A stretch of DNA of 64,000 bases from Blastobasis lacticolella (GCA_905147135.1 LR990050.1:9732001-9796000); one strand, 5' to 3'. Numbered from the stretch's first letter, positions 11,875 to 24,700 are shown. Program-made: numbers and translations. Notes: generated from the sequence alone by a model not told the origin.

Positions 11875-13384
11875 TCGACTTTCGAACGTCTAGAGAGAGC
11901 AGAGCCCGCCGTACCTTTCGCTGTGAAATGGATATTTCCGGCATTGATTTGCCGCACCACGGGATGGTGGGCGGGTCGGCTCCTCCGTCATTCAGGGTTG
12001 AGTTTGAGGCAAAGAGAGCACCTAATAAATTGGCTTTCTCTATTGCACTATGGGCCAGGGTATCATCACGTTTACGCAGTGGTGGATAGGACGACTGACT
12101 AAAGTTTCCTTCGGCAGCTTTGGCGAGCGACCAGAAAGTCCGACTACCAGAGGGGTAGCTTGTGAGACGCTCGCCAATTCTGATAACGAAGGCGAATTTT
12201 GCTCTAGCGATAGCTCTCTTGCTGTTCCTCGAGGCAGCATTTAACTTCCGCTTTGCATCAGCAATATTCGGGTCCTGATTGAGACGAGCAGTGGTCCAAG
12301 TTTCGTACGCAGATTTCTTCGCTCGTCGAGCCTCTCTGCATGGCCGATTAAACCACGGTCGTCTCCGTGCCCCAGCAGCCACTAGCGGGTTAGGAATGAA
12401 GCAGTTCATACCCGCTAAGATGGTCTCGGCGATTGCGTTGGCACAGGTATCAGGATCATCCGATGCAAAGCAGAGCTGCTTCCACGGGTACGATGCGTAA
12501 AATTCACGCAATCCATCCCAGTCTGCTGACTTATAATGCCAAACACGACGCCATCCAGTGGGCCCGGGAGAGTCGCATAGTGTACAAGGCACTTGTGTGC
12601 GCACAAGGCAATGATCCGACGAGCCAAGAGGCGCATCCACGGAGATGGAGTACTCACTGGGGCGCGTAGTCAGCAGAAGGTCTAGCAAGGAGCTTGTATG
12701 GTCCTCAACATCTGGGATTCTAGTTGGCGAGCGAATCAATTGTGAGAGACCATAGACCAGAGCAAATTCGTGAGCAGACCTTCCCGCATGGTTAGTAGAC
12801 CGAGAACCGAGCCACTCCGTATGGTGTGCATTAAAATCTCCTAAAACCACTAACTCAGCGGAAGGATACTGCTCAAATACTTTATCAGTCGTAACTTTCA
12901 GGTGCTCAAAAAGTCGCATTGTGTCCGAGTCATGAGACCTGTATAGGGCTGCGTAGATACGGGTGTGGCCACCGTAATCCACACGAACCCATATTATCGA
13001 CAGGTCCCTGTCTTCAAGGCCTTGTAAACGGCGGCAACAGATATCCTCCCGAATGAACATTCACACCCCGGCACGACGCACAAAATTATGCTCGAGCTTG
13101 TACCCGGGGTAAGTTAGATATGATGTATCAGCCGGGCAGGATATCTGTGTCTCCGTCAGAAAAAGAAGGGCTGGCTGCGCAGACTCGAGGTGTTCATGGA
13201 CTGCGTTTACGTTGCTATGTAGACCCCTAATATTGCAAAAATCCACCTTCAGTGTGGATGGGGTTCCCGCTGTTAAAACATTATTCCTTTTTTTCTTTCT
13301 GGCCATATTTGGGGGTAATTGAAATTTTGAAGGGGAAACGTTGCTCCGGCAGCAAATAGGCAAAGGGGCTGCCATAACTGCCAC
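11840..13384 (-). pseudogene. LINE endonuclease and RT N-terminal part (broken)
   Basis: One reading frame is interrupted by TGA at 13061-13063. The N-terminal piece starts the endonuclease (VDFCNIRGLHSNVNAVHEHL, LLFLTETQI). The second piece continues it (DFNAHHTEW; SSDHCLV) and runs to the SSGPDGIPA motif before the RT. It ends by a frameshift at about 11845. Host function is not expected. Confidence 0.85.
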
Positions 13385-13904
13385 GTAGTCTGGAAAGTAT
13401 GCGGTCTGCTGGCGCGGCGGGCGGAAGGGCCCCTAGTCCCCCCCTGACGTGACATCCGGGTCCACTCTGGTCTCCTCCTCTGGCACGAATATCACGACAG
13501 GGACTTTTCGCGAGACTGGCAGCTCAGCCTCCCAGGGCGGAGATTACGAATTCCCTGGGTTCGGGAGCCCGTTCAGCCTGCGGGCGGCCAGCGGACAGCC
13601 GTTTCACTAGGTCTCCCTGACCGCCGCGCCAACACACCGCCCCCGCTCAGCCATGTAACAGCGAATATGACAGCTAGGCCCCTCCACTGCCAAAGCCACG
13701 GTTCCCCATGGAGCACTGGAAACCTTACTCACCGGCAGAAACACAACACTACTAAAATAGTGTTGTTTGACTGCTGTATTCTGTAAGGTGGAGGTACTTC
13801 CCCAGTCGGGCAGCTCCGATTCGGGTGGGATATCCCACCATGCCCTACCTCTCTTAGTTCTCCACAAAGGTTGGCTACCAACTTGTACCTGCGAACTTTA
13901 CTAG

Positions 13905-15224
13905 TAGTTAGGGAGGCGAGGTAGCTAAATGGCGTAATTCAACGGCGCCGTCGAGACCTATCAAAATCGAAAGATAAAATAATTTCGAAAAGAAAAGCTC
14001 GTATGGCAAAAACCATTTTAGCGGTGGGTTTGGCGTGTACGTTTTTTCAAAAATGTTAAAAAAAACAGTTACTTGGGCATTCTCGAGCGCGTCAGATATT
14101 CATACTACGTATGCCCCGAGTGCCTCTGATAACAACGGTATACTAATCTGCCGGTTTGCGTGGTGGGGGTAGGCATATAAAGTAGTCAAAAATGCAAAAA
14201 AAAAAAATTTACTCGAGCGCGTCAGATTTTCGGAAGGGGTGTTAAGTAGGCCCCAAGGAAGCTCCCTTTAAAAAAACTGACGATTTCGGCGTGACGATAA
14301 GTTACGATGAATTTTTGAAAATGCAAAAAAAAAAAGTTTTTTTGAAATACTCGAGCGCGTCAGATTTTCATAGGGGAGGTTTATCTCGGTATCCTGAAAG
14401 CATATTTTTTTAATCTGACAAAAATGTTGGTGGGTTCTCTTAATCTGACCGAAAAAGGTTTTTTGGTTTCTTTCTTTTCCTTTCTTTCTCCTTGATAAAA
14501 TGGGGAATTTAAGAATGACAATAAAGCGATAGATACAACCAACGTAAATGTAGATGAAATTTAGTACGAAGTGTATTATTTATTGTATAAAAAAATGAAA
14601 TGATATAAAAATTGGATTATAATTGTATTGTTATGTATGATCTTTACATTTTTGCTCAATACAATTCATCTTCTTCTTCTTCTAAAGATGTAAAGAGACC
14701 TTTTTTGTGTAAAATAAAATTACCTTTTTTGTTTATTTAAACTTTTTTTTTGTAAAATGTATCGTTCGCGACTTATATGCCGTAACGCGTTCTTAGGAAG
14801 ACGAAATGGCTCCTCCACACTTCCGGTCATGCGGAAACCGGCAGATTTTGTATTTTTAGTAAGTTTTAGATTATATTCTTCAAAATAAAATAAAAAAAAA
14901 TCGCGCTCGAGAATGCCGGATTAACGTTTTTTTTTTACAAGTTCGCGACCCTATAACTCGGCGGCGTCAAGGACTTATCGTCAGATTAGTTAAATTTAGT
15001 CTTTAAACACTAAAATCAACCCCCAATATCTTAATCTGACGCGCTCGAGTATTTCAGACTATCCATTTTTTTTTACTAATCTGATCGTCTATCCTAGGCG
15101 CGCGTCACTACATATAGAGCTAAATACTTTACAAGGTTGTTCTATTAGGTCTAAGGTATCTCTCATATCTTAAACTGCCACGCTCGAGTATTGCCGAAAA
15201 TTCCCCTATTCGCCTCCCTAACTA
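13905..15224. mobile_element. 1.32-kb non-autonomous TIR transposon with internal motif array
   Basis: The termini are the 15-bp inverted repeats TAGTTAGGGAGGCGA (13905-13919) and its complement (15210-15224), flanked on both sides by TAG. The motif CTCGAGCGCGTCAGAT occurs directly at 14082, 14212 and 14350, and inverted at 15034-15049, with partial inverted copies near 14901 and 15178. No transposase frame is seen. Removing it rejoins the RTE fragment (ACTAG plus GTTGTCGG), supporting a 3-bp TAG duplication. Superfamily is not assigned. Confidence 0.75.
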
Positions 15225-15345
15225 TAGGTTGTCGGTCCACTTTGTGGGAGGCCTACCCCCGCTGATTATTCCGGTACGTGGTCGCCACTCTACAACTTTA
15301 CTGCCCCATTAGGCATCTGTTCGCCCCCGCTAGGCACAGGAAGGA

Positions 15346-15716
15346 GAGGTCGGCCCAAGAAGCGAAAGCTTAAATTTTTGGAATTTGCTTCATTTTAAAA
15401 GTATATACCTCTTCAAAACGTAAGACAACCCGGACGACTTTGTGATAAGAAGGAAGAAGGAGCAGAAGGCGGTTGTTTTTGAAGCGTATGTATAGTTTAC
15501 ACAACAAATTACAGAGAGATTATAAAAGCAGCAAGGTATGCAAAGCAAAAGGTGAATTCCAGAAGTGCGTGACTTTCTTTTGTGCGCAGAACATTTTATA
15601 TTATTTCTCCTCGTCCTTACTTCCTCGTCGTCGAACCACCCACAATCATTCTTTAGTAGTCTGTCCATATAAAAAAAATCTTAAAGTGAAACAGCAAACG
15701 AGTGAGTAAAAGTTAC
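15346..15716. other. Downstream region of gene C, nothing else recognised
   Basis: Candidate 3' UTR of gene C on the - strand. I see no clear AATAAA just past the stop. Confidence 0.35.
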
Positions 15717-18700
15717 TTATATTTGAATAGAACTTATATTTGGATCCGCGCTTAGCAGGCTCAGTTTCTTAGAGGAGCGGTTCGCCCTCCACCGCGTATA
15801 CCGTGCTTGCCACTTGCGCCGCTGCCTGTCGTTGCTCACGTGTGGCGGCTTCAACGACTTCTCCGGGAACAGGTCATCCGAAACAATCCTGGGAAGCATA
15901 TTTGTTAACTACGCAGCGGCCGTTGAGTGACTTCGAGTTTAGTGAATAAACAGATGGGAAGGTTGCAAATTATTGTGGGGTGGAAGCTTTTTCTTATGTC
16001 TGCAGCAAGTAAGCTACCTGATGGAAAGTGGTCACCTATGGCAACATAAGGGGTATCGCCAATCCGTTCCCACCTCTATGACATGTTGCTTTAGCAGCAT
16101 AACGGCAAATACCCCTCCATTGCCAAAGCCACCTTATTCACCGGCAGGTACACTATAGTATTTAAAATTGTATTTTTTGGCTATGCGATATTCTGTATAG
16201 CGGAGGTATTTCCGTTGTCAAGCGGTTCTAATTCGAATGAGATCCCGCTCTCCTATAAGCTTCCGGTTCGATATTGTCATTTCTAAACCATTGTTGGCAG
16301 CTCAGGCCATCCAACTTGTGCACTGCGTTCTAAACTCGCAATGCATTAGAAACAATCCGCCGTGCGGGTGTCCGCGTGCGGAATTCTGCGTTATGCAATG
16401 CAACATTAATAATCAATTACGGGATTTGAGCCTTCTTCAGTTTAATGGAGGGCTTCCGAGATCATTAGTTGCGTCATATGTACAGCACTAGGCTTGCCGC
16501 ACAAAAAGTAAATTGAATTGCGTCACTTTTGAGTAAGGTCACCTTATCTACTCCTTAAAGTTTAAACTTACATTTTGAGCGCTGTTGATCTTTCGGGAAG
16601 GATTATGCTTGAATAAATCTGTTTCGTTTTTCCTATGTTCGAGGTTGTTGACATGCGAGTTGGTCCCGCCCCAGACTTTATCGATTCAGAAGTCACTGTT
16701 TTCACCTTGTTTCTGTGTGGAAAATACATGTGTGGTGATTACCCCAGGTAATTGCAAGATCAGGTAGGCCCCAAACCGGTGTCGAGAAACATTTAGAAAC
16801 ATCCTTTGTGGGAGCCGTAAAATCAACGTTTCGGATACAATCAGAAATTATAATAAAGCCATCCGACACACCCGAATGCGGTACCTGTTCGGACACCAAA
16901 ATTCGGGTAAACGAGCACTAAGATTTTACATTTAAAACGGCCACTGACACGGAACGTATCCATAACTGAACGCAGTCTTATTAATGTTTTCCCTCCATTA
17001 TTATTCTCCTGGCTGTCAATGTCAAGGACATATCCATAACACATTATACGAAAGACATCCAATAAAAACTGGAATAAAGTTGATGTTTGATTTAATGTTC
17101 ATCTTATATTACATGGTGCCGAAACCGGATATTCAGCGTGTTAAAAATGACAGAAAACAGTGCGCAGAAACCGGACCTGAGGGCCTATCGGCTATCTCAG
17201 TGGACAACTGAATTTGACATAAAAAAATCTGACACTACTCTAATTTGGTACTAATTTGGTAGACGCTATTGCCAGTTTTCAACGTAGATGACGTGGTGTA
17301 GAATTATCTAGTGTCAAATACAGTTGTCAACTGAGTTAGCCAATAGCCCCGCTCTATCTCAGAGGACAACTGAATTTAACATAAAAAAATCTGACACTAC
17401 TCTAATTTGGTACTAATTTGGTAGACGCTATTGCCAGTTTTCAATGTAGATGACGTGGTGTAGAATTATCTAGTGTCAAATACAGTTGTCAACTGAGTTA
17501 GCCAATAGCCCCGCTGAATGTAAAGCCGCCAAAGTACTTTACAATAAATACTAACGAAGATGTGGCACAATCGTGGAAACTATGGCTTCAACAATTCGAG
17601 TGGTATGCGATAGCCAGCAATCTAGAAGAGAAAAAACCTGCAGTACAAGTCGCCGTATTTATGTCATGTATTGGACCAGAGGCTACGGTTATCTACAATA
17701 CATTTAAACTGTCAGAGACAGAGGTTAATCTGGAAAGCCTGAAACATAGGTTTACAAATCATTTTACTCCAAAAATCAACGAATCTTATGAAAGGTACGT
17801 CTTCAACACAATAATCCAAAAGGAAGGTCAAGTGATTGATGAGTTTCTCACAGAGCTGCGTGGTAAAGCAAAAAACTGTGGATATGGCATGTTGGAAGAC
17901 AGCCTCATTCGTGACAGGATATTAGTGGGAGTACGATGTGATTCACTGAGAGAAAAGTTGCTGTCCGAACAGGATCACTCACTTCAAAAAACTATAGACA
18001 TCTGTCACTCAGTCGAGCAGGTCAAAATGCAGGCAAGTACCATGAGGCAAGCTGTCACTGCAGTTACCTGGAACAGAAAAAACATGCCCATTAAGAAAAA
18101 AGAAGAAGAAAGTGATGAGATAAATTCATTTCACTGTAGCAGATGTGATACTATCCATTCCCGGAGGAATTGCCCTGCTTTTAAGAAAATTTGTCTGAAG
18201 TGTAAAAAGAGAAACCACTTCATAAAATGCTGCAAAAGTAAAACAGTTGATGCAATTGCTAGAAATGAAGAATATGACGATGATAATGATGGATTTATGG
18301 TGTCAGCTGTAGATGCCGAGAGAGATGTTGATATAGAAGACTGGTATGAGCAAGCAACTTTGCCAAATGGGGTTATTGTAAACTTCAAATTGGATTCGGG
18401 AAGCCAGTGCAATGTGATTAGTCGACAAATAATTCACAAAACCAGAACACAACTCAGCCCTTGCACAACAAGATTTTTAACATCATTCTCTAATCATAAA
18501 TTGCCTGTCTTACGAGAAGTTAAAATGGAGACAATTATAAAAGGACAGCAAACAGTGATAAAATACTTATTTGTAGAAGAAGGTGTTACTCCTGTGCTGG
18601 GCAAATCAACATGTGTAAATTTAAAGTTAGTGAGACGCATAGAAGCACTCTCAAAAGATGATGACCTATTCGAAGGAATCGGCTGCCTTAAACAATACAA

Positions 18701-21700
18701 ATATGATATTGATTTTGTGGACAATCCAAAATTACCTATATGTCCAGCGCGTAAGATTCCTCATTCAATAAGACAACAAGTTAAAGAAGAATTGGACAAC
18801 ATGGTAGCCCAGAAAATAATTAAACCAGTGACTGAACCTACACCAGCTGTTTCACCTATGGTTGCAGTGAACAAAAACAACAAAATTAGGCTTTGCCTAG
18901 ATCCTTCAGAAATAAATAAAAATTTGAAGAGGAGACATTACCTGCTGAACACTCTTGAAGAAATTGCTGCAAGAATTCACGGTTCAAGATGGTTCACACT
19001 ACTGGACTGTAGAAAAGGCTTTTGGCAATTGCAAGTGACTCCCCGCACATCAGAATTCTTAACATTTAGTACACCCTTTGGAAGGTACTCCTGCTTGAGA
19101 ATGCCCTTCGGCTTGGTGTCAGCTCCAGAGGTCTTTAAACAAGTTATGATTTCACTGTTAGTAGACTTAAAAAATACTGAGGTGTCAATGGATGATGTAC
19201 TACTCCACGCTCCCAGCAAAGAAGACCTGGAAAAAATCACACAAAAAGTACTGGAAAAATTCAGGAAGGCCGGCCTTAAGCTCAATAAAGAGAAATGTGT
19301 ATTCAACACACAAGAAGTGAAGTTTCTAGGACACATAGTAACCAGTGAGGGATTAAAACCAGACCCTGAGAAATTGAAAAAATATTGGTGCTATAGAGAA
19401 ACGCTAAGTGTATTCAATGATATCATTTTCAAAGATGATAGAGTACTGGTACCCAAGTCTATGACTCCCTTAGTAATGAAACAGTGCCATCTAACTCATA
19501 AAGGTATACAGGGAACACTTAAACTTGCACGTGACAATGTATTTTGGCCAGACATGACAGCAGATTTAACAAATTATGTAAAATCATGTAAAGCATGTGC
19601 AAAAATACAGAAAGACAACCCAATGGAGCCCATTATTATGCAGACTGCACCAGATCGACCATGGAGCCTAGTGGCAACAGATTTATTTCACCTTAAAGGC
19701 AAGGATTATATATTGATAGCAGACGGTTATTCAGGCTTCTTCGACGTGCGTGAACTGAGAAGCATGACCAGCTCTGAGATAATTGACAGTCTAAAATGTT
19801 GGTTTGCAACACATGGAATACCAGACACTCTATTAACAGATGGCGGTAAACAATATGACAGCCAAGAGTTTAGACTCTTCAGAAAGGAATGGAATAATTT
19901 TGAACACCGGATCTCAAGTCCCCATTTTCCCCGTGCAAATGGCTTAGCCGAACGCTATGTTCAGGAAGCAAAAAACTTAATGAAGAAGTGTTTTGACGAT
20001 AACACAGATCTCCAACTAGCGTTACTGCATCACAGGGACACACCGCGACTAGATCTTGGTTCACCAGCACAAAGATTGTTCGATAGAAGAACCAAAACTT
20101 TACTTCCTACTAATAACAAACTGTTTGCCCCTAAAATCATAAGAAATGTTACCAAAAAACTTCAGCAGCTGAAAGAAAATGAGAAAAGCTTTGCAGACAG
20201 AGGGAAAATAGCAAACAGAGAGTTCTTCAATCATGAAAAAGTAATGTTAAGGAAAAGTCATGGAAACTGGGTTCCAGCAGAAGTGTTAACAGCTGAAGGA
20301 CACCGCTCATACAAAGTAGTGACTGAAGATGGAGCTACATATAAGAGAAATGCATGGCATTTAAAACCCACTACCACCTCCACAGATCAAAGTCCGAAGA
20401 TCCCAGGGGCAGCGGCATCAAGTTCAACTGAAGTACTACCAGTAGAGGAACCCACAGGAGAGGAGATGGAGATACCGCTGTTACAGCCTACACTGCAAAG
20501 GCCAGAACCAGCTTCGCCACTGATGATTCAACCGCGAACCACCCGCAGCGGAAGAACTGTAGTCACCCCTCTTAGATACCGCTGAAAAGGAGGGATGACA
20601 CGGAACGTATCCATAACTGAACGCAGTCTTATTAATGTTTTCCCTCCATTATTATTCTCCTGGCTGTCAATGTCAAGGACATATCCATAACCCATTGTAC
20701 GAAAGACATCCAATAAAAACTGGAATAAAGTTGATGTTTGATTTAATGTTCATCTTATATTACAGCCACTAATGGTATAATTATAGAATATTTCACTTAT
20801 GCTTTGCAAAGGAGTTACAAAGCACGATACAGAGCGGTGAAACTTATGAGTTTGAATGATTTTATTTAATTAAGGACTATTTGAGTACAAATATACATTA
20901 TACATACCTAAAGCTCACGCCTGTGTCACACAGGTGGAGTAGGCAGAGACTATGGACCGCCACTTTGCTGTCCTGACACATTTCCCTAGCCTCGCATATA
21001 TTTTTTGTTTTATTTATATAAGTTAGACTTAAGTTATTTATTTAGTTAAATATCCACAACTTTTTTCATACATCTCCTTTTATTCTTACCACTTCGGACC
21101 CCAGCTTTTTTGTGAACATTACTGATCTGATCAATGAATGTTTTTCTGGGTCGTCCTCTAAAGGGCCGGTTTTCCAGATTCGCGCTGTATACCTCTTTCG
21201 TCAATCTTCTTTCATCCATTCGCTCTAGATACCCGAACCATCTCAACATCCCCCTTTCTATTTTTGTCACTACATCATCTTTCATGCCACACCTTTCACG
21301 GATCACTATATTTTTTACTCTATCACTCAACTTCACTCCACATACTTTTCTTAGTGACCTCATTTCCACCGCATTTATTCTACTTTCATTCCTCTTCTGC
21401 CATACCCAACATTCACTACCGTATATTAGTGTCGGAAGCAAAACTGCATAACGCAAAGCAAGATGTGATTTTTGCGGCAAACTTTTACTTCCCATCACAC
21501 GATTAACGGGTCCATTCACTGCGTTACTCTTGTATACTCTTCTTTCAATATCCTTCTCATACTTTCCATCACACCAAACTTCCCAGATACACGAACTCTT
21601 TCACTTGCTCAACACTCTTCCCTTTTATTTCAATCGAAGTGACTGTCATGCCCTCATTTCTTTCAAACACCATTACTATCGTCTTCTTCACATTTATGTG

Positions 21701-24700
21701 CGGTATATTAGGTAAGAACGGACTTAAATGTAATGTGATAGAACCTGAAATGTTAGACGCAAACTGCTTGTACTGTGCTATGGGTGACACGGTTGTGATT
21801 GGTGTGTATAGATCTCCATCATACGATAGTTTACAAAATATTTTCAAAAGTATGGAAAATATGATAGGCAAACTGAGGACTTTTAAAAATATAATTTTGC
21901 TCGATGACCTAAACGTGGATATTAAGCCTGAAAATTCAGATTTACGTTCTAATGAATACTTAACTTTTACTGCGTCTTTTGGCCTATTTCCTGTCCACGT
22001 TCTTCCCACCCGCATAGGAAACTGCCTGGATCACGTTCTTTTAAACCATAAAATTCCATCTATGGTCTTTGTTCTAGAATCTGCAATAACTGACTACTAT
22101 CCAGTCGTACTGATAGCAAACTTACTAAAAGAGAATCCTTACCAAATAGCTAGAAGCACGTATATAAAAAAGCTGGACCTTCCAGAAATTCAAAGAAATC
22201 TGGAGAACACTAGTTTTGATCATATAACTAACTGTTATGATCCAAATGTTGCTACTCAGCTTATAACAGCTTTACAAACCGTATTAAACAAAAACACACG
22301 CTTACAACTTGTATCACGGAAGAATAATATTTTAAAGCCTAAATTACCTCAAGAGTGCTACGTTGTATACAAAATCGTGACAGAATGCACCAGAAATGAA
22401 AAGTTGATTCAAATAACTTAATCTTAACTACAACTTACAAAAGGTATCGAAACTACTGCAATACCTTACTAAAAAACCTCAAAATATCATTTGAACGAGC
22501 AGAATTCCATAAGGCTAAGCAAAGCCCAAGAGAGACGTGGGATGTCATAAAGAGGATTCAACACGGGTACCAACACACTAAACCACCTGACCATCTTCTG
22601 GGACTAAATACCACCTTTGCAAATGTAGACAGACTCCTGGCAAACAACATATTAAATGAGAGCTCTAGCGACTCATCACCACCACAAAGTGATAAGCAAA
22701 ACCCACCTAAAAATTCACTGGTCATACTTCCACCTCACCCTAATGAGATAGAGAGGATTATAATGGGTTTACGGAGTGACTGCGCAGTCGGTTGGGATGA
22801 TATCCCAGCTATGGTCATCAAGTTGGCTCGGCATGTACTTGTTCCCCCCATAACACATATTTGCAAATTGTCAATTGAAATAGGCAAATTTCCGGAAACA
22901 TTAAAGCGCGCGATGGTACATCCGATTTACAAGAGTGGTGATCGGGATCAAGTCACAAATTACAGGCCAATATCTGTGCTCTCTGCCCTTTCAAAGATCT
23001 TGGAGCGTATCTTAAACAACGCACTAACCGACTTTCTGACTAAGAATGCAATTTTATCTAAAAACCAGTTTGGCTTCAGACGTGGGATATCGACAGAGGA
23101 TGCCGTCATGAAACTCACTAACTCAGTTATTGAAAAACTTGACAGAAAGTATAAATGTTACGGCATGTTTCTTGACTTGTGTAAGGCCTTTGATAAAATT
23201 TCTATTCCGACTCTAATTTCAAAGTTGGAAAGCTCGGGAGTGCGTGGCATTGCGCTCAAAATATTTGAGGATTATCTTCAGGGTCGTACTCAGTGTACTA
23301 GGATGGGGTCGGTGATTAGCGATAAGGAGAGTATTGCTTTTGGTGTCCCCCAAGGGAGCATTCTGGGCCCTACTCTATTTCTCATTTATACCAATAACAT
23401 CTGTGAGCTGTCCCTGCCTTACACTGAGATTTATGCGTATGCGGATGACACAGTGTTGCTAACTTATGGCACTGATTGGAAAACGGCAAAAGAGGCTGCT
23501 GAGGCGTCTCTTCAATGCGTTGCCCGCCTCTAAAGAGACCTCTAATATACCTCTTGAACGATCCCATGTCATAGTCCAAAGGAAACACTGCACTAGAACC
23601 CTAGTGCACGTATAAGGCGGCCCGCCAATCCGAATTTGGACAGCACATCCCATAACATACTCCACTCCACTCTATGGTAAGCCTTCTCCAGATCTACGAA
23701 GGTGCAAAACACTCTCTGGTGGTTAGCCAGGAACTTCTCAGTTATGCACCTTGAAGAGAGACTTGATCCATACAACCCATTCCCTTCCTAAATCCCGCTT
23801 GCACATCCCATATTCTCTCATTCGTCTTCGCTATCACTCTCTCTATTAGAACCTTTGCATACAACTTGCCTACGATGCTAAGTAGGCTGATACCGCGATA
23901 ATTTTTTGCTTCCTGTTGTGATCCTTTACCTTTAAACAGTGGTACAATAACGGCTTAGCATCAGTCTGTAGGAACAAAGTCTTTTGTCCAACACTTATTA
24001 AAAAACATTCACAACCAGGAAGCTACCAGCCCTTTTCCAGCCCTTAGCATCTCCACACTCATTCTATCATACCCTGCTGCTTTTCCTCTTTTCAGACACT
24101 TGATAGCATTAATCACTTCTTCCATACTAATTTCTCTCTCACAACTTTCCGTCTCATGTTTCTGGTTGTGGTCCTGACCCTGAGACGAAGCGTCACTACA
24201 TTCAAATAGACTGTCAAAATAATCTTTCCATCTTTGCAACATACTTTCCTCATCCGTCACCAAAATACCATGTCCATCCCTTATGCCAGCCATTCCCGAA
24301 CTTTCAGACAATCCCCGTGACAAACGAACCTGTTTCAAGAACAGCTTCTGATTGTCCCGGAAATTGTGTGAAAGTTTCTTCATATACTCTTCTTTTATAC
24401 ATTTTTTCTTTAGTGCAACTCTTTCTTTCGTAATCTTCTTAACACTTTTATATATTCTTTCAACTTTCCTGACCTCATCGTCTGTAACCCTTGCATCCGT
24501 TTTCATTCTAGCTTTCACAGCCAATACAGCCAGCCATGCCTTTCTCTTTTTACTTACTAACTCCCTTATTTCTTTATCCCACCAATTATTCTGCGTCCCA
24601 TTCTTTCTCACGCTTACCCCACACACTTCTGCAGCGGTACTCGTAACCACGTTTTTAAACCTCGTCCATCCATCTTCAATATTACGTTCTTTTTCTTCCT

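Larger units (their letters stand above)
10284..13865 (-). mobile_element. Jockey/CR1-type non-LTR retrotransposon, nearly full length, defective
   Basis: About 3.6 kb on the - strand. A 5' leader (13600-13865) precedes an apurinic-like endonuclease frame with the LVVLGDFNAHHTEW and GSSDHCLV signatures. Reverse transcriptase motifs follow (NYRPIAITSLLSKVMER, QYGFRHCRST, VPQGSVLSPTLF), then a C-terminal domain (RPHLEYCSHLW, FLPRTLRLWNELPGEV). The 3' end finishes in an A-run on the - strand beside GCTTGTTTGCCACCTTAGTG. The copy is dead: an in-frame TGA at 13061-13063, a one-base shift near 11845, a TAA at 11155-11157, and YADN instead of YADD in the active site (11224-11235). Confidence 0.9.
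10213..15345 (-). mobile_element. RTE-like LINE (family 1) 3' fragment split by two later insertions
   Basis: Three pieces, 10213-10283, 13862-13904 and 15225-15345, line up in order with the reverse-complemented 3' end of the LINE at 28060-29182. The cues are ATCATATCAG, CATAAGCCTCCCC, then TCTCCACAAAGG, GTACCTGCGAA, then GTTGTCGGTCCAC, GTGGGAGGCCTACC, GGTACGTGGTCGCCACTC. The interruptions are the jockey-like LINE (10284-13861) and the 1.32-kb TIR element (13905-15224). Confidence 0.75.
16945..20764 (+). mobile_element. Ty3/Gypsy-type LTR retrotransposon, recent, RNase H deleted
   Basis: Two 169-bp LTRs (16945-17113 and 20596-20764), both starting TGACACGG and ending TTACA, differ at two positions. 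Flanking 5-bp target duplications are GCCAC (16940-16944 and 20765-20769). A primer-binding site (TGGTGCCGAAACCGG) starts at 17114 and a purine tract (AAAAGGAGGGA) ends at 20595. The order gag-protease-RT-integrase defines Ty3/Gypsy. It is inserted in the last intron of gene C, in opposite orientation. Confidence 0.95.

Noticed and set aside
23382..23588. A - strand LINE C-terminus (DYDMGSFKRYIRGLFRGGQR resembles the FFKK..KRFLRGRQR block)
   Set aside because: It is antisense to the intact YADD region of the + strand LINE for most of its length; similarity is too short to call.
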